Positions 35,501-47,449 of a stretch of DNA of 64,000 nucleotides are shown here, one piece after another; position 1 is the first letter of the stretch; every line of letters starts with the position of its first letter. Position numbers and translations under genes: made by a program. The notes beneath the pieces were generated by a model, which was given only the letters and a program-made list of their open reading frames with translations, was not told where the DNA came from and did no database searches. This stretch comes from Brachynemurus nebulosus (lineage: Eukaryota; Arthropoda; Insecta; Neuroptera; Myrmeleontidae). The DNA is taken from contig JAPWDM010000011.1 of assembly GCA_035578155.1 (NCBI GenBank), forward strand, positions 19,830,185 to 19,894,184, given 5' to 3'.

Positions 35501-37185
35501 TTGTTTCTAAATTTGGACAATACTACATTTTTAAAATTTTTTACAACTGCAGTTTAGGAAATTCAAATGTACAAATTAATTAATTACAGATTCTTCTTTT
35601 GGAAGCCGGTATCGAAGAGCCAGTGGTAGCTGATGTTCCATCCTTTGCATTAATGCTCAGCCATTCAAATATCGATTGGGGCTATAGATCGCAACCAGAA
35701 CCGCAACAATGCAGAGCATTTGGACAAAATGGTTGCCCTTTATTTCGAGGCCGTGTTATGGGTGGTTCGAGTACCATTAATTATATGTTTTATATTCGCG
35801 GTAATCATAGAGATTATGATCATTGGGAATCGTTAGGTAATCCAGGTTGGAGTTTTCAAGATGTTTTACCGTATTTTATAAAAGCAGAAAATAACGAAGA
35901 TCCCGAAATTGCTCGTAATAGACGTTACCATGGTACTTATGGCCCGTTATCTGTCCAATGGTTTCAATATCAAGATCAAAATGTTCCAAAACTTTTAAAT
36001 GCTCTGTTTGATTCTGGTTATCCGTTTGTGGACGCTAATGCTGAGCAACAATTAGGTGCAACGAGAGTACAAATGACAGCCCGTGATGGTGTACGTATGA
36101 GTTCCAACCGGGCATACGTGAGACCAATTCGTAGACAACGGAAAAATTTGTTTATTCGAACGCAAGCTTATGTCACGCGTATATTGATTGATCCAAAGAC
36201 GAAGACTGCATACGGAGTTGAATACTTACGTAATGGACGATTACGGTACGCAATGGCTCAAAAAGAAGTAATTTTATCGGCTGGTACTTTTAATTCAGCA
36301 CAAATATTGAAAGTTTCTGGTGTAGGTCCTACGGAAGAATTACGTTCACTTAATATCCCAGTGATTGCTGATCTGCCGGTCGGTAAAAATTTGCAAGATC
36401 ATGTAACATTTTCTGGACTAATATTTGGTTTCACAAACCAATCGTCTACAACAGTAAGTCAATCTGAAGAAGTTCACGACATCTATCAGTACCATGATAC
36501 TCACACTGGTCCATTGTCAGCCACTGGAACATTACAAGTGAACGGATTTTATCGAACCCAGTACGAGAAGATACCGGAGGTGGCTGATATACAACTCGTA
36601 TTTGATGATGTAATCGTCCAGGACTTTTATCAGGAACCCACTGCGACTAGATTAACGCCACTGGCTTACTACAGTGGCGTCATATTACGTCCAATATTAT
36701 TGGCTCCAAATAGTCGTGGTGAAGTCTTATTGAACACAAGTGACCCAATTTATGGCGCGCCAATGATTTACGAACATTTCTTCACCAAACAACCAGATAT
36801 GGATCGTTTAATAGCTGGTATTCGTGAAGGCATACGCGTATTAGAAAACCCTGTGCTCAGTAGCCGAGGCTCAATAATTCGTATACCACTACCAAACTGT
36901 CAGAATTGGGAATGGGGTACGGATGAATACTGGCGTTGTGTAGTTAGCGAATATACAACAACGATTTTCCATCCAGTTGGGACAAATAAAATGGGTCCAA
37001 AGGAGGATCCAACGTCGATTGTTGACGCACGTTTACGAGTACATGGCATTCAAAATCTTCGTGTTGCAGATGCATCAATTATGCCCGTTATAGTTCGTGG
37101 AAATACAAATGCTCCCACTATTATGATTGCCGAAAAAGCTAGTGATATGATTAAATCGACCTGGCTTGACGAACTTTCACTTTAA
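32513..37185 (+). CDS. GMC oxidoreductase, glucose dehydrogenase (FAD, quinone)-like
   Basis: Two coding exons, 32513-32893 and 35590-37185, join in phase 0 (AGA|GTAAGT donor; TTACAG|ATT acceptor) to give 658 residues. The FAD-binding G-G-G-S-A-G is at residues 108-113. The first GMC signature ([11 protein letters not shown]) is near 181-191, and the second-signature region ([11 protein letters not shown], then S-G-V-G) near 357-373. The active-site His is in F-H-P-V-G-T (about 588) and the Asn in G-N-T-N-A-P (631-636). All key residues appear intact. The amino end (about 100 residues before the Rossmann motif) has a short hydrophobic stretch near 22-36, as is usual for insect members, but no clear cleavable signal. 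Family enzymes oxidise alcohols or sugars with FAD; the substrate here is unknown. No other family member lies in the window. Confidence 0.93.
33125..33478. mobile_element. TA-flanked TIR element (AGGGGTAATAC ends)
   Basis: AGGGGTAATAC and its exact inverse bound 354 bp, with TA directly outside (33123-33124 and 33479-33480); reading TTAA as the target is also possible. Intronic and non-coding. Confidence 0.7.
33655..33850. repeat. GC-rich dispersed repeat, shared with the pogo-type element at 59111
   Basis: GTGGCGGGCCCCG, TTTCTCCTCAAAA, CCGGGCTACTCTACCCTCTC and GTCGGATCTGG match the left part of the pogo-like element at 59145-59330 in order. This is probably a decayed, end-less relative of that element. 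Confidence 0.7.
33961..34341. mobile_element. Older, longer relative of the 40849 MITE
   Basis: The ends GTAAAATCCCC and (inverted) GTAAAAGCCCCC match the TIR core of the 40849 element. The left half is colinear with the right arm of that element, including ACATTTACATATTAA, GAAGTTATTTCTGAAAGAAA and CGTCTGATAACAA. Confidence 0.75.
34860..35350. repeat. Foldback repeat, copy 1 (retains Helitron empty site)
   Basis: The left arm 34860-34921 and right arm 34934-34991 form a near-palindrome (GTGCGGGAAATTGTCGATTG against its complement). A second inverted pair at about 35255-35345 shares TGCGGGA and AGTAC. The copy at 46212-47661 is colinear. At 35143-35144 this copy reads AGAAATAATTATGAAATAT, uninterrupted where the other copy carries the Helitron. 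Confidence 0.85.
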
Positions 37186-37435
37186 AAAATCGAAATTACC
37201 TATAAAAAAAATTTTAACTAATATTAATATTGCAGATTTTTCTCTGACAGTGTCATCTAAACTGCCACAAATTCATTCCTAATATTATAAAAAAAGGTCC
37301 ACAACAATTAGTACTTATTAAACTGATGTAGATTTTATTTATTTTAGCTTTAAATGTAATTAAATTAATTAAGAAATTATATTAGGAAATGTAAGTAAAT
37401 ATTTTATAAACAAAATATGTAGATACAATATATAA
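37186..37435 (+). other. 3' flank of the oxidoreductase gene
   Basis: AT-rich. No perfect AATAAA occurs before the Helitron; ATTAAA at about 37317 is the closest candidate polyadenylation signal. Confidence 0.35.
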
Positions 37436-37859
37436 TCTATACATATACCTAATAAAACTGTTACGAGACCATTTCTGTACATGGAATATTTTTTTAAAAT
37501 TGTACTGGTACTGTAAATAGCTATCGATGTAGATATCAAAAAACAGCGATTTTTTAAATTTTTATCTGTCTGCCTGTCTCTTCACGCATCACGCAAAAAT
37601 TACTGGACGGATTTTCATGAAATTTGGTGTGATTATAGCTTATTACCTGGGTCAACATCTAAGATACCTTTTACTCCGGGAAAATGTCTCGTTCCCACGG
37701 GAAAATAGAAAAACCATTTTGAGCATGTGCACACATTACGTAAAAACTATTGAACGTATTATTATGAAATTTGGACTGATGTTAATTGATTACCTGGGTC
37801 AACATATGAGGTACATTACGATAAAATGTCTCCTTCGTCGACGTCGCGGGTACAGCTAG
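37436..37859 (+). mobile_element. Non-autonomous Helitron-like element, copy 1
   Basis: Starts TCTATACATA after an A, and ends GGGTACAGCTAG before a T, with no target duplication: the A|TC...CTAG|T arrangement of Helitrons. The interior shares TACATGGAATATTTTTT, ATCGATGTAGATA, CATGAAATTTGGTGTGAT and the pre-terminal GACGTCGCGGGTAC with copy 2 at 46889. 424 bp, no Rep/helicase coding. Confidence 0.85.
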
Positions 37860-37860
37860 T

Positions 37861-38310
37861 AAATAATAATAATAATATAGAGACAGTACAGGTCAAATAA
37901 ACTAAAAATATTATTTGAGGTCATCAAATAAACATTTATCATGAATATAGATATAATTTATTATATTATTTTAATCTTACAATTAGTTAATATTATTAGG
38001 CAAATTTTTCATAGAAACCATTTAAAGCAGAAAATGGAAAATGTTTTCGCTGAAGGTTTTTAAAATAGAAAATGAAAAATAGCTATTCAAAATATATTAA
38101 CTATAAAATGCAAAATGCTTATCTTTCTGATTTAAATTTTTTTTTTTATTTAAAATTTTTTTGTGCATCAACCATTTTGGTTATTAGCACAGGTTTGAGA
38201 ATTATAAGTTGTATACATAATAAGTAAGGTATTTACAAAATGTGTGATATAAATATATAATACATAGTGATTTAAATTGATTGTAATAATTTTTTATAAA
38301 TACTTACATT
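37861..38310. other. Gene-free stretch
   Basis: AT-rich; no feature recognised. Confidence 0.4.
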
Positions 38311-38313
38311 AAT

Positions 38314-38660
38314 AAAATACCCCCTGTCTGCATAACATAGTGAATTTCCAAAGATTGGACACTGGCGAATCTCATACAACAGCCTGTATCCATCTAAAAT
38401 AGCTTAGTTCTCTAACTGTGAAAAAAATTTCAAAATCGTTAAATAGTTAATTTTTAGCGCTTTTGGGCCCCCAGGACCCTGGCGAATCTCATATATTATA
38501 GCATATTTTTAAAAGAGTTAACTTTTAAAGGGTGAAAAAATTTTCATAATCGGTTGGGTACTGGCCGGACACTAGCAGACCTCATATAACATAACTTATA
38601 TCCATCTAAAATAGTTAAGCTCTCTAACAGTGAAACATTTTCAAAATCGGTGATGACGTG
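38314..38660 (-). repeat. Satellite-bearing element, reversed copy (end block plus about three decayed units)
   Basis: Read on the minus strand, degenerate 120-bp units (ATCTAAAATAGCTTAGTTCT on the plus strand is the inverse of the unit core) lead to the end block at 38314-38358. The order is the same as at 1-1380. Confidence 0.85.
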
Positions 38661-39615
38661 TTCTTGACGTTTATTTTTGACTTCCCATAGGAAGTTATTT
38701 TAATGGATCCGATTTTACAAATCGCTAATTTTGACATATCTCCACATCTCAAGGTCACTAGAATCCAAATCAATCGTTTTTAGCGTGATGTCTGTGTGTG
38801 CGTTCGTTAGTTGGTTCGTTCGTTCGTGAATTTTTTTTCGTCTCGAATATCTCGAGAACAAATGATGATCTCAACTCCGGACTAATTTTATTAGATGCGT
38901 AATCAAAAAAGGAAGACCGGATAAAGTTTTCAGGAAATTCGAATTAGTGGTTTGTTTTTTGTGGTAAAAACACGGAATTAACTTTTTTAAGATAACATAG
39001 ATTATATGGATTTTTTACCATAACATTATAATATAATGGCCTAAGAACCTTCCTTGATGTTAAAAACGCCAGTATTTTATTACAAAATTAAAAAAAAAAA
39101 AAAAAAACGAAATTAGAAACTTAAAGAAATTAGTTTTTTGCCAAAATATATTTTGTCTCGCATATCTTGAGAACAAATGATGTTATCATTTGTTTGATAC
39201 GGGTGGTGCCCCCACCCTTAGGTACAGAGGGCGAAGCCCCCGGTATGGTGCAAGGAGTAAAGCCACTATCGGCGGCCCAGGGGAGGAGTCGCCTGAAATG
39301 AAAAAAGAATTATTTGTGTACAGTAGTCTGTAGTCTTTAAGTAGACCTGTCTCCCAAATTTTTATTTTGAAAAATAAAACAGATATAAATATATTGTTAT
39401 TCTAATGATAAAAACGATGGAGCATTTATTGTAAAAAAAATTCAGCAAATTTCTAAATTTTTCTCAAAAACCAGTTCCCTTAGAACAATGTTTTAAAAGC
39501 TTGTCTTATGCAATTTTTTACGCTCTTTTCGATGGCGTAAAAAAAAACTTAAAAAATTTTTGAATTCTGGCCAAATTTTGCAAAAAACCACTAAAAATGG
39601 CGAAAAATGTCCAAA
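38661..39615. other. Gene-free, with a GTTCGTTCG-rich piece and a GC-rich patch
   Basis: GACTTCCCATAGGAAGTTAT near 38679 followed by CACATCTCAAGGTCACTAGA reads like a dispersed repeat; GTTCGTT iterations follow at about 38811-38836. A CTCGAGAACAAATGATG phrase recurs, slightly changed, near 39170. GGTGCCCCCACCC and GAGGGCGAAGCCCCCGG at about 39206-39242 form a GC-rich island with a small hairpin. No gene recognised. Confidence 0.4.
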
Positions 39616-39619
39616 AATG

Positions 39620-39960
<341 letters not shown>

Positions 39961-40600
39961 GATTTTTTTTCAAAATGGAAATTCACTTAAAAGAGAAGTT
40001 GCTAAAATGTCAAATGTGCTGAAACTAAGTAAGGACAGCCTTTTGCGAAGATTTTTACAAAAAGTTTAGATGATATGAAGATAAAATTTAACTCTTGAAT
40101 CGTCTAAAATGTATGTGATATTTAATTCATCCTTGAAATATTCAAAACTTGACAACGCTACGACTGCGACTTCTTAATATTATGAAAATTGTCTAGCCTG
40201 TAAATGTAAAACGTATTTTTTCTACTCCTGTTGAAGAACACACTCATGATATATCTGTTAATTGTTGAGAAAGTTAGGCATTATTCAAAAGTGTGGAGGA
40301 ATGTTCATTACTCAATACCCTCTTGACCAATGAAATCACAGTATTAATCATTATTCCATGGGTTTGCTTTTGTTTTGTATATATATGTATGTATAAATTT
40401 TTAATTTAATATACATTGCTTAGTAACGTTCAAGTAAATAAAGTAGTTTATGTTTTGTTTTGATCGTTTTATACATAATATTATACAAACTTTTAATGAA
40501 ATTAGAAATAGTTTCAAAATTTGATTTAAAATTTATATTCAGTTTTATTTAAATCAAAAAGGAAAAAAGTCGTAGAAAAAATATCGTATTCTACTCGCTT
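39961..40600. other. Gene-free stretch
   Basis: No feature recognised. Confidence 0.4.
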
Positions 40601-40601
40601 G

Positions 40602-40697
40602 CAATGGCTATTACTCACTCAGATGCATTACGACACTCGCCTCACAAGCTCGGCTCGTGTCGTAATTTCATCTTCGTGAGTAATAGCTATCATTACT
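40602..40697. repeat. Foldback hairpin, about 95 bp
   Basis: GGCTATTACTCACTC...GCATTACGACACTCG pairs with CGTGTCGTAATTTCATCTTC...GTGAGTAATAGCT across a loop of about 15 nt. It is a nearly complete palindrome with higher GC than its surroundings, similar in style to the foldbacks at 34860 and 46212. Confidence 0.75.
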
Positions 40698-40848
40698 AGC
40701 TCGTTGAATAATATACTATTACCGACGTGTTTTAAAGATAACAGTGCCCATCTTGAGTCACAAAAGTGTGAGTTTGACTTAAAAAAAACTGCAGTTGTAG
40801 TAATAAATTCCACTCGACTCATACATAAATTCGTTATAAATTTGAGTA

Positions 40849-41078
40849 GGGTAAAAGCCCCTTTTGTGGAACGGTATCTAATACTGGAAGAGTTTTGACA
40901 TTTACATATTTATTTCTTGAATTAAGTAAGAAAAATTTAAATGCGAGGTGAATTTAAATTGAAAAACAATCATTCTATTAATAATAATTATTGTTATCAG
41001 ACGTTTCTTTCAGAAATAACTTCATTAATATGTAAATGTTTATAATTAGATACCGTTCCACAAAGGGGGCTTTTACCC
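40849..41078. mobile_element. 230-bp MITE, TIR GGGTAAAAGCCCC
   Basis: The left and right ends are inverted copies for about 34 bp (GGGTAAAAGCCCC, then GTGGAACGGTATCTAAT). TA lies at both borders (40847-40848, 41079-41080). Sub-terminal ACATTTACATATT also appears in both arms. Compact and well preserved, hence probably younger than its relative at 33961. Confidence 0.85.
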
Positions 41079-41084
41079 TATACA

Positions 41085-43400
41085 TATTTAAGCATATATA
41101 GAAATCCTAAAAGTACCTACAATGACATAATTGAATCTTATCTGGTACAGTTAAATTATTTTCATCGAAACAACGTAGTATAAAAAATGTGCAAAATGTT
41201 GCAACAGTGGAAAAATTTAAATCAATTTTCACCAAGTAATACTTTAGAAAACAATCTTGAAAGTAATTTACTGCTTTCAAGATAGTAAGTAGAAAGATCT
41301 AGGTGGTAAGTACATATATAGCTAGATATACGACTATACCACATTCACCTTTATGTATAGGTGACACATATTGACGTAGTGACAGCTGAGCAATTCAGTA
41401 CTCGAATTATTTACTCGATAAGATTGAAGTAGGAGTTTATGTATCACAGTTCATTTCCATCAATGCAATATATAGTCTGTAAAAACTATAAGATTAATAT
41501 GAACGGAAAGTAGTTGTTTTTATACAATTTTCAAAAAATTAATATTAGAAGCTTAAGAATTTAACGCAACCCAAAAACGGAGCATTTCTCAAAAAAGATT
41601 GATATTTGAACTATCCTGGCAGAAATGTTTAAGTGATTCCCTTTAATTTTTAACGAATTATTTATTTCATAGAGAATTAATGCATCGTTAGAATATAAAT
41701 GAATTTCATTAAAAAAAATTAATTTACAAAAAAAACAAAAAAAAAAAAAAACAAAAAAGAAAATGAACAATATTGAACTTTTTCTTTTCTTTTTCCAAGA
41801 CACTTTTTGGCGTGTGACCATCGAATTTTTTAAAAGTTCAGCTTGTGCTTATACCAGCTTGGTAGGTACCCATGTTAAATTTTGACGCTGACTTTAATAA
41901 TAATATCTAATAAAACATATATCAAATTTTACAAGAGAAGGTTTTTTTTTTAAACATTTCTACACAGAAATGTGCTATTAGATTAACATAACATAACTTA
42001 ACTATATAACTCTGTAATTAATGGTTATTGGAGGGAAACATTAACAATACTTGGTCCGTCATAATTTAAAAATAAAAATAATAAAAATCTTAATTTCGAT
42101 AAAGGTGTCGCTTACGGTAACTTGGCAGTAATGGCTCAATATTATCTATACTTTAATTTTAAAACATGTTAAATTCCCATTTGTACAGCTATTGTATAAG
42201 ACCTTCTATGCTACGGTTCTGCTATAAAGTAGAAAATAGTTGATTTTAATTTTGGAGAAAGTTACCAAATTTTTTCCCGGCAGACCAATTTTGAAGGAAA
42301 TATCTTTAGTTAGGTATCCTCAAAAATTTCAATAATTGGAATCTGATTGAATTTTTTTTTTTTTAATTTACTTGTGTTTACTTATAGATGATCCACTTCT
42401 TAGTTGCAACATAGAAATAATTTTACGTTTTTAATGCTATGTAACAACTTTAATACAATACAAATATCATTTTTATACCTGGAAAATAAAAGGTATTAAA
42501 TTTGCAAGAGGACCGTCCTTTAATAAAATTGGTTCATTAAATATAAAAGTTAATTAAATATTATAGGCATATACGTATAAATAAATCTGTAAAAACACTT
42601 AAAAATTATCGTTAACTCGTGTTCACTTAGTTGTACTGTTTCATAATATATAGAATTGTTATAAGTTTAAAATGGACTAATATACGTTATGGACAGTTGT
42701 GAACAAGACAATTAACACAATTCTGTTTTTGACTGCCGCGGCCGGTTAAAGATGCGAATACTTGTTTGTAACTTTACCTTGTTACAAAGTTTCAAACGTC
42801 TTTTAACATTAACAAGAAAGATAAGTTATGGAAAAAACACAAAAAATTCAAAATTTTCCTAAGACACATGATTTATAAAAATAAAATATTGTATAACAAT
42901 TTCCATCTAATCATGGAGGTTTTACAAGCACGGACTGAGAAAAAGACTAAGAAAATCGAAAAAATCAAAAAATTCCTAAATAAAATATTTAGTAATAAAT
43001 AAAGAATAATAATAAAGTTTGCTTTGATTATTGCAGCACATTATATGCAATAATTTTAAGCTTGATTTCATGTCTTTAGCTTCAATAGATTCGGGGATAC
43101 TAATTTGATTTAAACGCCAGCATATGTACATACATATATAAAAACATTCATGCATACATTAAGATCCAACAAAATTTCTACCCCAGTTATTGAGTTTTCT
43201 AGTCTTCTTATACACTCGAAAATTCGAGTTCGGTGAACACCACAAACGCTCAGGTTGGTCTGGTTAGCATACTTTATCTTCTTATCGTTTCACGAGTTTA
43301 TGGACAAGATAGTAAAAATAACTAAAAAAATTTGGTCAGAAACTAGAAACAGAGTTTTTCGAGAAAATGTAGCTATTCAATTTTTCCTCGCCAAACAACT
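41085..43400. other. Gene-free 2.3 kb
   Basis: AT-rich, A homopolymers around 41728-41755. No exon, RNA gene or repeat recognised; the 86-codon minus-strand frame at 41561-41821 is poly-Phe/Lys driven. Confidence 0.4.
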
Positions 43401-43407
43401 TATGAAG

Positions 43408-43640
43408 ACATGAGTGGATGAAAGTGTTATGTAACATTTTTATAATCTTACAGTAGAAGTGTTTGAAAGTTTTATTTACATATACTTCCCATGGAATAGC
43501 TCATTTTTATTATTGAATTTCTATAAAACTATTGAACGTAATGAAACCAAATTTTAGTAGGTATGTATATGATACTTCAGCATAGGATACTTCAAAATTT
43601 TGCAAAAAATGTTACATAACACCTTCATCCACTCATATAT
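43408..43640. mobile_element. Short inverted-repeat element, about 233 bp
   Basis: ATGAGTGGATGAAAGTGTTA followed by TGTAACATTTTT at the left is the inverse of 43607-43640. The arms are about 34 bp with one or two mismatches. Target duplication unclear. Confidence 0.65.
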
Positions 43641-43644
43641 TCAT

Positions 43645-44115
43645 ACATTTTCTGAAATAGTACTTACCATATATCTTTACTACACTGTCTGTAATCATTT
43701 TTTTGTCGATAACTGTAATTACACCTCCATAGGTACGTGTGATGTCATGGAATGGAGTAGAATTGTGTAGATATACAGAAATAGGTTGACTGTACATGTT
43801 CGTTCATTTGTACTATGTGTGTGGTTGCTGGCCGATGATATGGCACTAACAGTTGGTTGGTTGGAAATAATTTCAGAATATGACAGGAAAAGTGAGATTT
43901 AGATTCCGTAAGGACATATAAAGTCATTTAAACTTTTTGAACAAGGAAATTACAACCGTCCAATGATAATCAAGATCGTATCCTGCTGTTGTATATTTCA
44001 AATGTTATAATACATTGTCATCATTATATTATATAGGTGATTATTAAGTGTGTTAAATTAGGTTAATACTGAAAAGGTTTGATTAAAAAATAAAATAAAT
44101 TGATATATGGTCTCT
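43645..44115. other. Gene-free stretch
   Basis: No feature recognised. Confidence 0.4.
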
Positions 44116-44119
44116 TTTC

Positions 44120-44930
44120 TCAAGACTAGTTTGATGTTGAAGTCGATTATATGATATATTTTCTAATTCTCGAATTAACAATTTTAATGCTTTTGTCAAA
44201 TTCCACTACTTCGCTTCTTTCCCTATAATATTTCTGATGGGGGTACTAGTTATTCGATACCTTCGCCTAATTCCCGAATAGAACATTCTAGATTGACCGA
44301 TTCCAGTATTCTAGAATGACCGATCCCATTTCTGATTTCCAAAAAGAATGTCCCAGAACTTCTATAAAATTCCGTTATTTGGCCTCCTTTATTGTAACCA
44401 TTAAGGATGAAGTCGGTTTTTCGATTTATTTAGCTAAGTCTCAAATATTAAATTCTAGAATTTTGCTATATTTCGCTGTTTGGCTTCATTTTATAAAAAC
44501 GTTCTGACATTGGACTCTGTTTTTCCATATCCTTGCCAATTTTTGAATAAATCATTCTAGAAATTTTGATAAATTCTATTATGTGGCTTCTTTTTCTATA
44601 ATCTTTCTTATGGTTTATAGAACCTTTGTTACTGCTATTTTGACGCTTTTTCGGGGAACAGTACGATAATGAATTCTGACTTTCGATCTTTTTCAGTTTC
44701 AGAAAGGAATATTCTGGAACTTTTGTCAAATGCCATTTTGGTCTGTTTTTCAATAACCGATTCAATGTGTAAATTCGGTTTTTCCATACATTTGGTGGTT
44801 CCCAAATAAGCTATTCTAATGTTCATTTCGCTGTTTGATCTCTTATCGAAGGCCAATCCGGTGGTGAAATCAACTTCTTTGACATATTTACCGTTTTTTC
44901 AAAGAACGTTCTAAAATTGTATTTTAGACA
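44120..44930 (+). repeat. Strongly degenerate tandem array (about 100-150-bp units)
   Basis: Recurring phrases in a fixed order: CAAATTCCACTACTTCGCTT-like, CTTCTTTTTCTATAAT-like, TCTGATG, AAGTCGGTTTTTCGATA-like, and CCCGAATAGAACATTCTAGA-like. They appear roughly every 100-165 bp, near 44200, 44370, 44475, 44580, 44730 and 44835. Confidence 0.6.
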
Positions 44931-44934
44931 ATTT

Positions 44935-46205
44935 CAATTCTGATATTTCAGTATCTAGGGATTTAAAGTGAACTTACTACTGACGTAGCCAGCACACATA
45001 CATTTATAAAAATTTCTCTTGTTTAGATAAGTACCCAATCCATTATTTTATATAAGCCAATAGGAGAATGTTGTAATAAATCACATGTTCGAACAATCGA
45101 TAGTCTACTGTAAACCCAAATTAAAGCGGGTAACGTTTGTATTGATATCCATAGCAGACCCATAAAAAGTGTTTTTTTTTTTTTTTTTTTTTACAAACAT
45201 TGTTCTCAGTTCTAAGTTTAGTCTAAATCGAATTTGTTTAAGAAAGTTGGGAGATTGCATCAATCTCCAAAATACTGGTATTTTTTTCTTGGTTAGATGA
45301 GAAAAACTTGCACAAAACTCTTACCTGCTAATCATGTAGGTATTATTTTTACTAATCGAATTAAAACTGTTAGCACTAAGCACAGTATCTAAAATTATGT
45401 TAACGACAAAATCTTTATATTACAGATCTACAAGAAGTTAAATATTTTTAAGTGTTGCATCTTTAGACTCCATAATAAAAGCATTTTGCTAAATGTCAAT
45501 TGAGTTCAAGTCCAGCTGTTGTCCCGGACAAACTTTACCGAACAAATGAATTAATAAAACTTACTGCCAGCCTCTAAGGTACAGTATACCTTCTTGTCGT
45601 ACATGTAAAGTGAAACAATGTTGGAAAAAGACCACACGATACTGAGAAGGAGCAACGTCGAAAATTGACGACTTATAACATACATAATACGTACGTATGT
45701 AGAGCCAACATCGGACGGTGACGGTGGTGGGAGGGGTGGTAATCATATATACGAGAGAACAACAAGTTGAACAAAATTTTACGAATGGGCGATACTGGAA
45801 GAGTTGGTACTGGGTAGGCTAGTGATGTGAGTATCACAGTATCATGTGAGCTATATGACGTAGGCACGAAGCGATAGGTAGGCGGCGGAGTGGTGGGAGG
45901 GCGCTGGTAAAGTTATCTGACGTTAGTTATATAATTACAGTGGTCGTAATTAAACACAATCCTGTCTATCAGTAACGTCATTAGTCCGATGGGAATTGCA
46001 ACCCAAAACTATTATTTGGGTTTGATGATTGTATAATAATGGTGCTGTGTTGCTACACGTTACGTTTCAGTTTAGTTATCATATATAAGTACGTTTAATA
46101 CCGTTTGTCTATGAACGAAAACATCTTTGGATTTAATTTATCGGAGAAGAAAGTATTGCTTGTTACGTCAATTCACGACAGTTTTAAAAGGGGATAAAAC
46201 AATAA
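44935..46205. other. Gene-free, with a less AT-rich patch at 45560-45960
   Basis: T homopolymer at 45173-45192. The segment 45700-45960 contains GGAGGGGTGG, GGCGGCGGAGTGGTGGGAGG and several ACGT-type words. It is compositionally unlike its flanks and could be regulatory, but no motif is diagnostic. Confidence 0.3.
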
Positions 46206-46402
46206 AGAAATAGTGTATTATGCAATAAGTGCGGGAAATTGTCGATTGCACACGAAAGCGAAGTTAAGCGCACGATCGTAGTGAGTGCGCTCATTTGATC
46301 GAGTGGGCAATCGACAATCCTTCACGAGTTGCATATGCTATTTTTTATTACGAATTTTATATACTTTTTTCCATTATTATTACTACTTTTTATTCACTTA
46401 TT

Positions 46403-46558
46403 ATTACACAAGAGGTTTGTATTTTTTCGAATAAATTTGGGTTTGTCTAACGACAATTTGTTGCCTAACAATTCTTCGAGTTAAATTGCTATTAGGCAAG
46501 AAATTTGAGTTGTAGAAAACACAAATTTATTTAGAAAAATATAAAACTCAAGTGTAAT
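46403..46558. mobile_element. 156-bp inverted-repeat MITE
   Basis: ATTACACAAGAGGTTTGTAT at the left pairs with the inverse of AAAACTCAAGTGTAAT at the right. Similarity continues through a TTTTTCGAATAAATTTG-like segment. The borders fit TA flanks around CACAAGAG/CTCAAGTG ends. It is absent from copy 1 of the host repeat. Confidence 0.65.
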
Positions 46559-46888
46559 ACGGTAAGATAATTTGACTAATAAAATAAATTAGTATAATTC
46601 ATATTATAATTTAATATATTGCTACTATGGTTCTGAAGCCAGTAAAATTTTTTTATCGTGTTTACCTACAATGAAATGACCAATGAAATGTTTTGTACCA
46701 TTTTTATCGCTGTAAAATTCTGCCCTAACTTTTTTCCATGGTAAAAATGAAAAAACTACAATGTTCTTATGGGACTTGATACACTTGAGTTAAATTATCC
46801 TTTTTAAAATAATATTTTTGAGTGTTTGTCTTTTTCTTCTGAATTAAATATTGTTTAAATTATTTTGTTGGTGGTTTCTATAGAAATA

Positions 46889-47449
46889 ATCTATACATAT
46901 AATAAAATTGAAACGAGACCATTTATGTACATGGAATATTTTTTGAAAATTGTACTGGTACTGTAAATAGTTATCGATGTAGATACCAAAACAACGATTT
47001 TTAGAATTTTTGTCTGTCTGTCTGTCGGTCTCTTTGTCGGTCTGTCTGTCTGTTCACGCATCAAGCAAAAACTATTGGACGAATTTTAATGAAATTTGGT
47101 GTGATGATAACTTATTACCTGGGTCAACATTTAAAATACTTTTTACTCGGGGAAAATTTCTCATTCCCACGGGAAAATGGAAAAGCCATTTTGAACATGT
47201 GCACATATTGGAGGATTTTAATAAAATTTGGTGTGGTGATAACTTATTACCTAGGGCAACAATTAAGATACTTTTTACGCCGGGAAAATGCCTCATTCCC
47301 ACGGGAAAATAGAAAAACCATTTTGAGCATGTGCATGCATTACACAAAAATTATTATTCTTTGCAAGTTCTGTATAATTATTACACTTACATACTTCTCA
47401 TTGAGTTTATAACAATGCTTTACGCGAACGACGTCGCGGGTACGGCTAG
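46889..47449 (+). mobile_element. Non-autonomous Helitron-like element, copy 2, with empty-site proof
   Basis: Begins TCTATACATATAATAAAA after A46888 and ends GGGTACGGCTAG before T47450, with no duplication. The paralogous host repeat at 35121-35160 reads straight through the junction (AGAAATAA joined to TTATGAAATAT), so the insertion lies between A and T exactly as Helitrons do. The interior holds GTCTGTCTGTCTGTC-type runs and two copies of a 120-130-bp unit containing AATTTGGTGTGATGATAACT and CATTCCCACGGGAAAAT. 561 bp, non-coding; the open frames across it are accidental. Confidence 0.92.

Larger units (their letters stand above)
32894..35589 (+). other. Intron 1 of the oxidoreductase gene, filled with transposons
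   Basis: A 2,696-bp intron with canonical GTAAGT and CAG borders. It contains a TA-flanked MITE (33125-33478), a GC-rich dispersed repeat (33655-33850), an older relative of the 40849 MITE (33961-34341) and a foldback repeat (34860-35350). A GC-rich piece at 34740-34820 (GGGCCCCCTTTCTAGACCCG) may belong to the same family as 33655-33850. Confidence 0.85.

Noticed and set aside
38811..38840. GTTCGTTCG run as a gene regulatory element
   Set aside because: Simple repeat within a dispersed-repeat-like segment; nothing links it to a gene.
47010..47412. Overlapping 100- to 107-codon frames on both strands
   Set aside because: They lie wholly inside the Helitron-like element and read its internal tandem units; non-coding.
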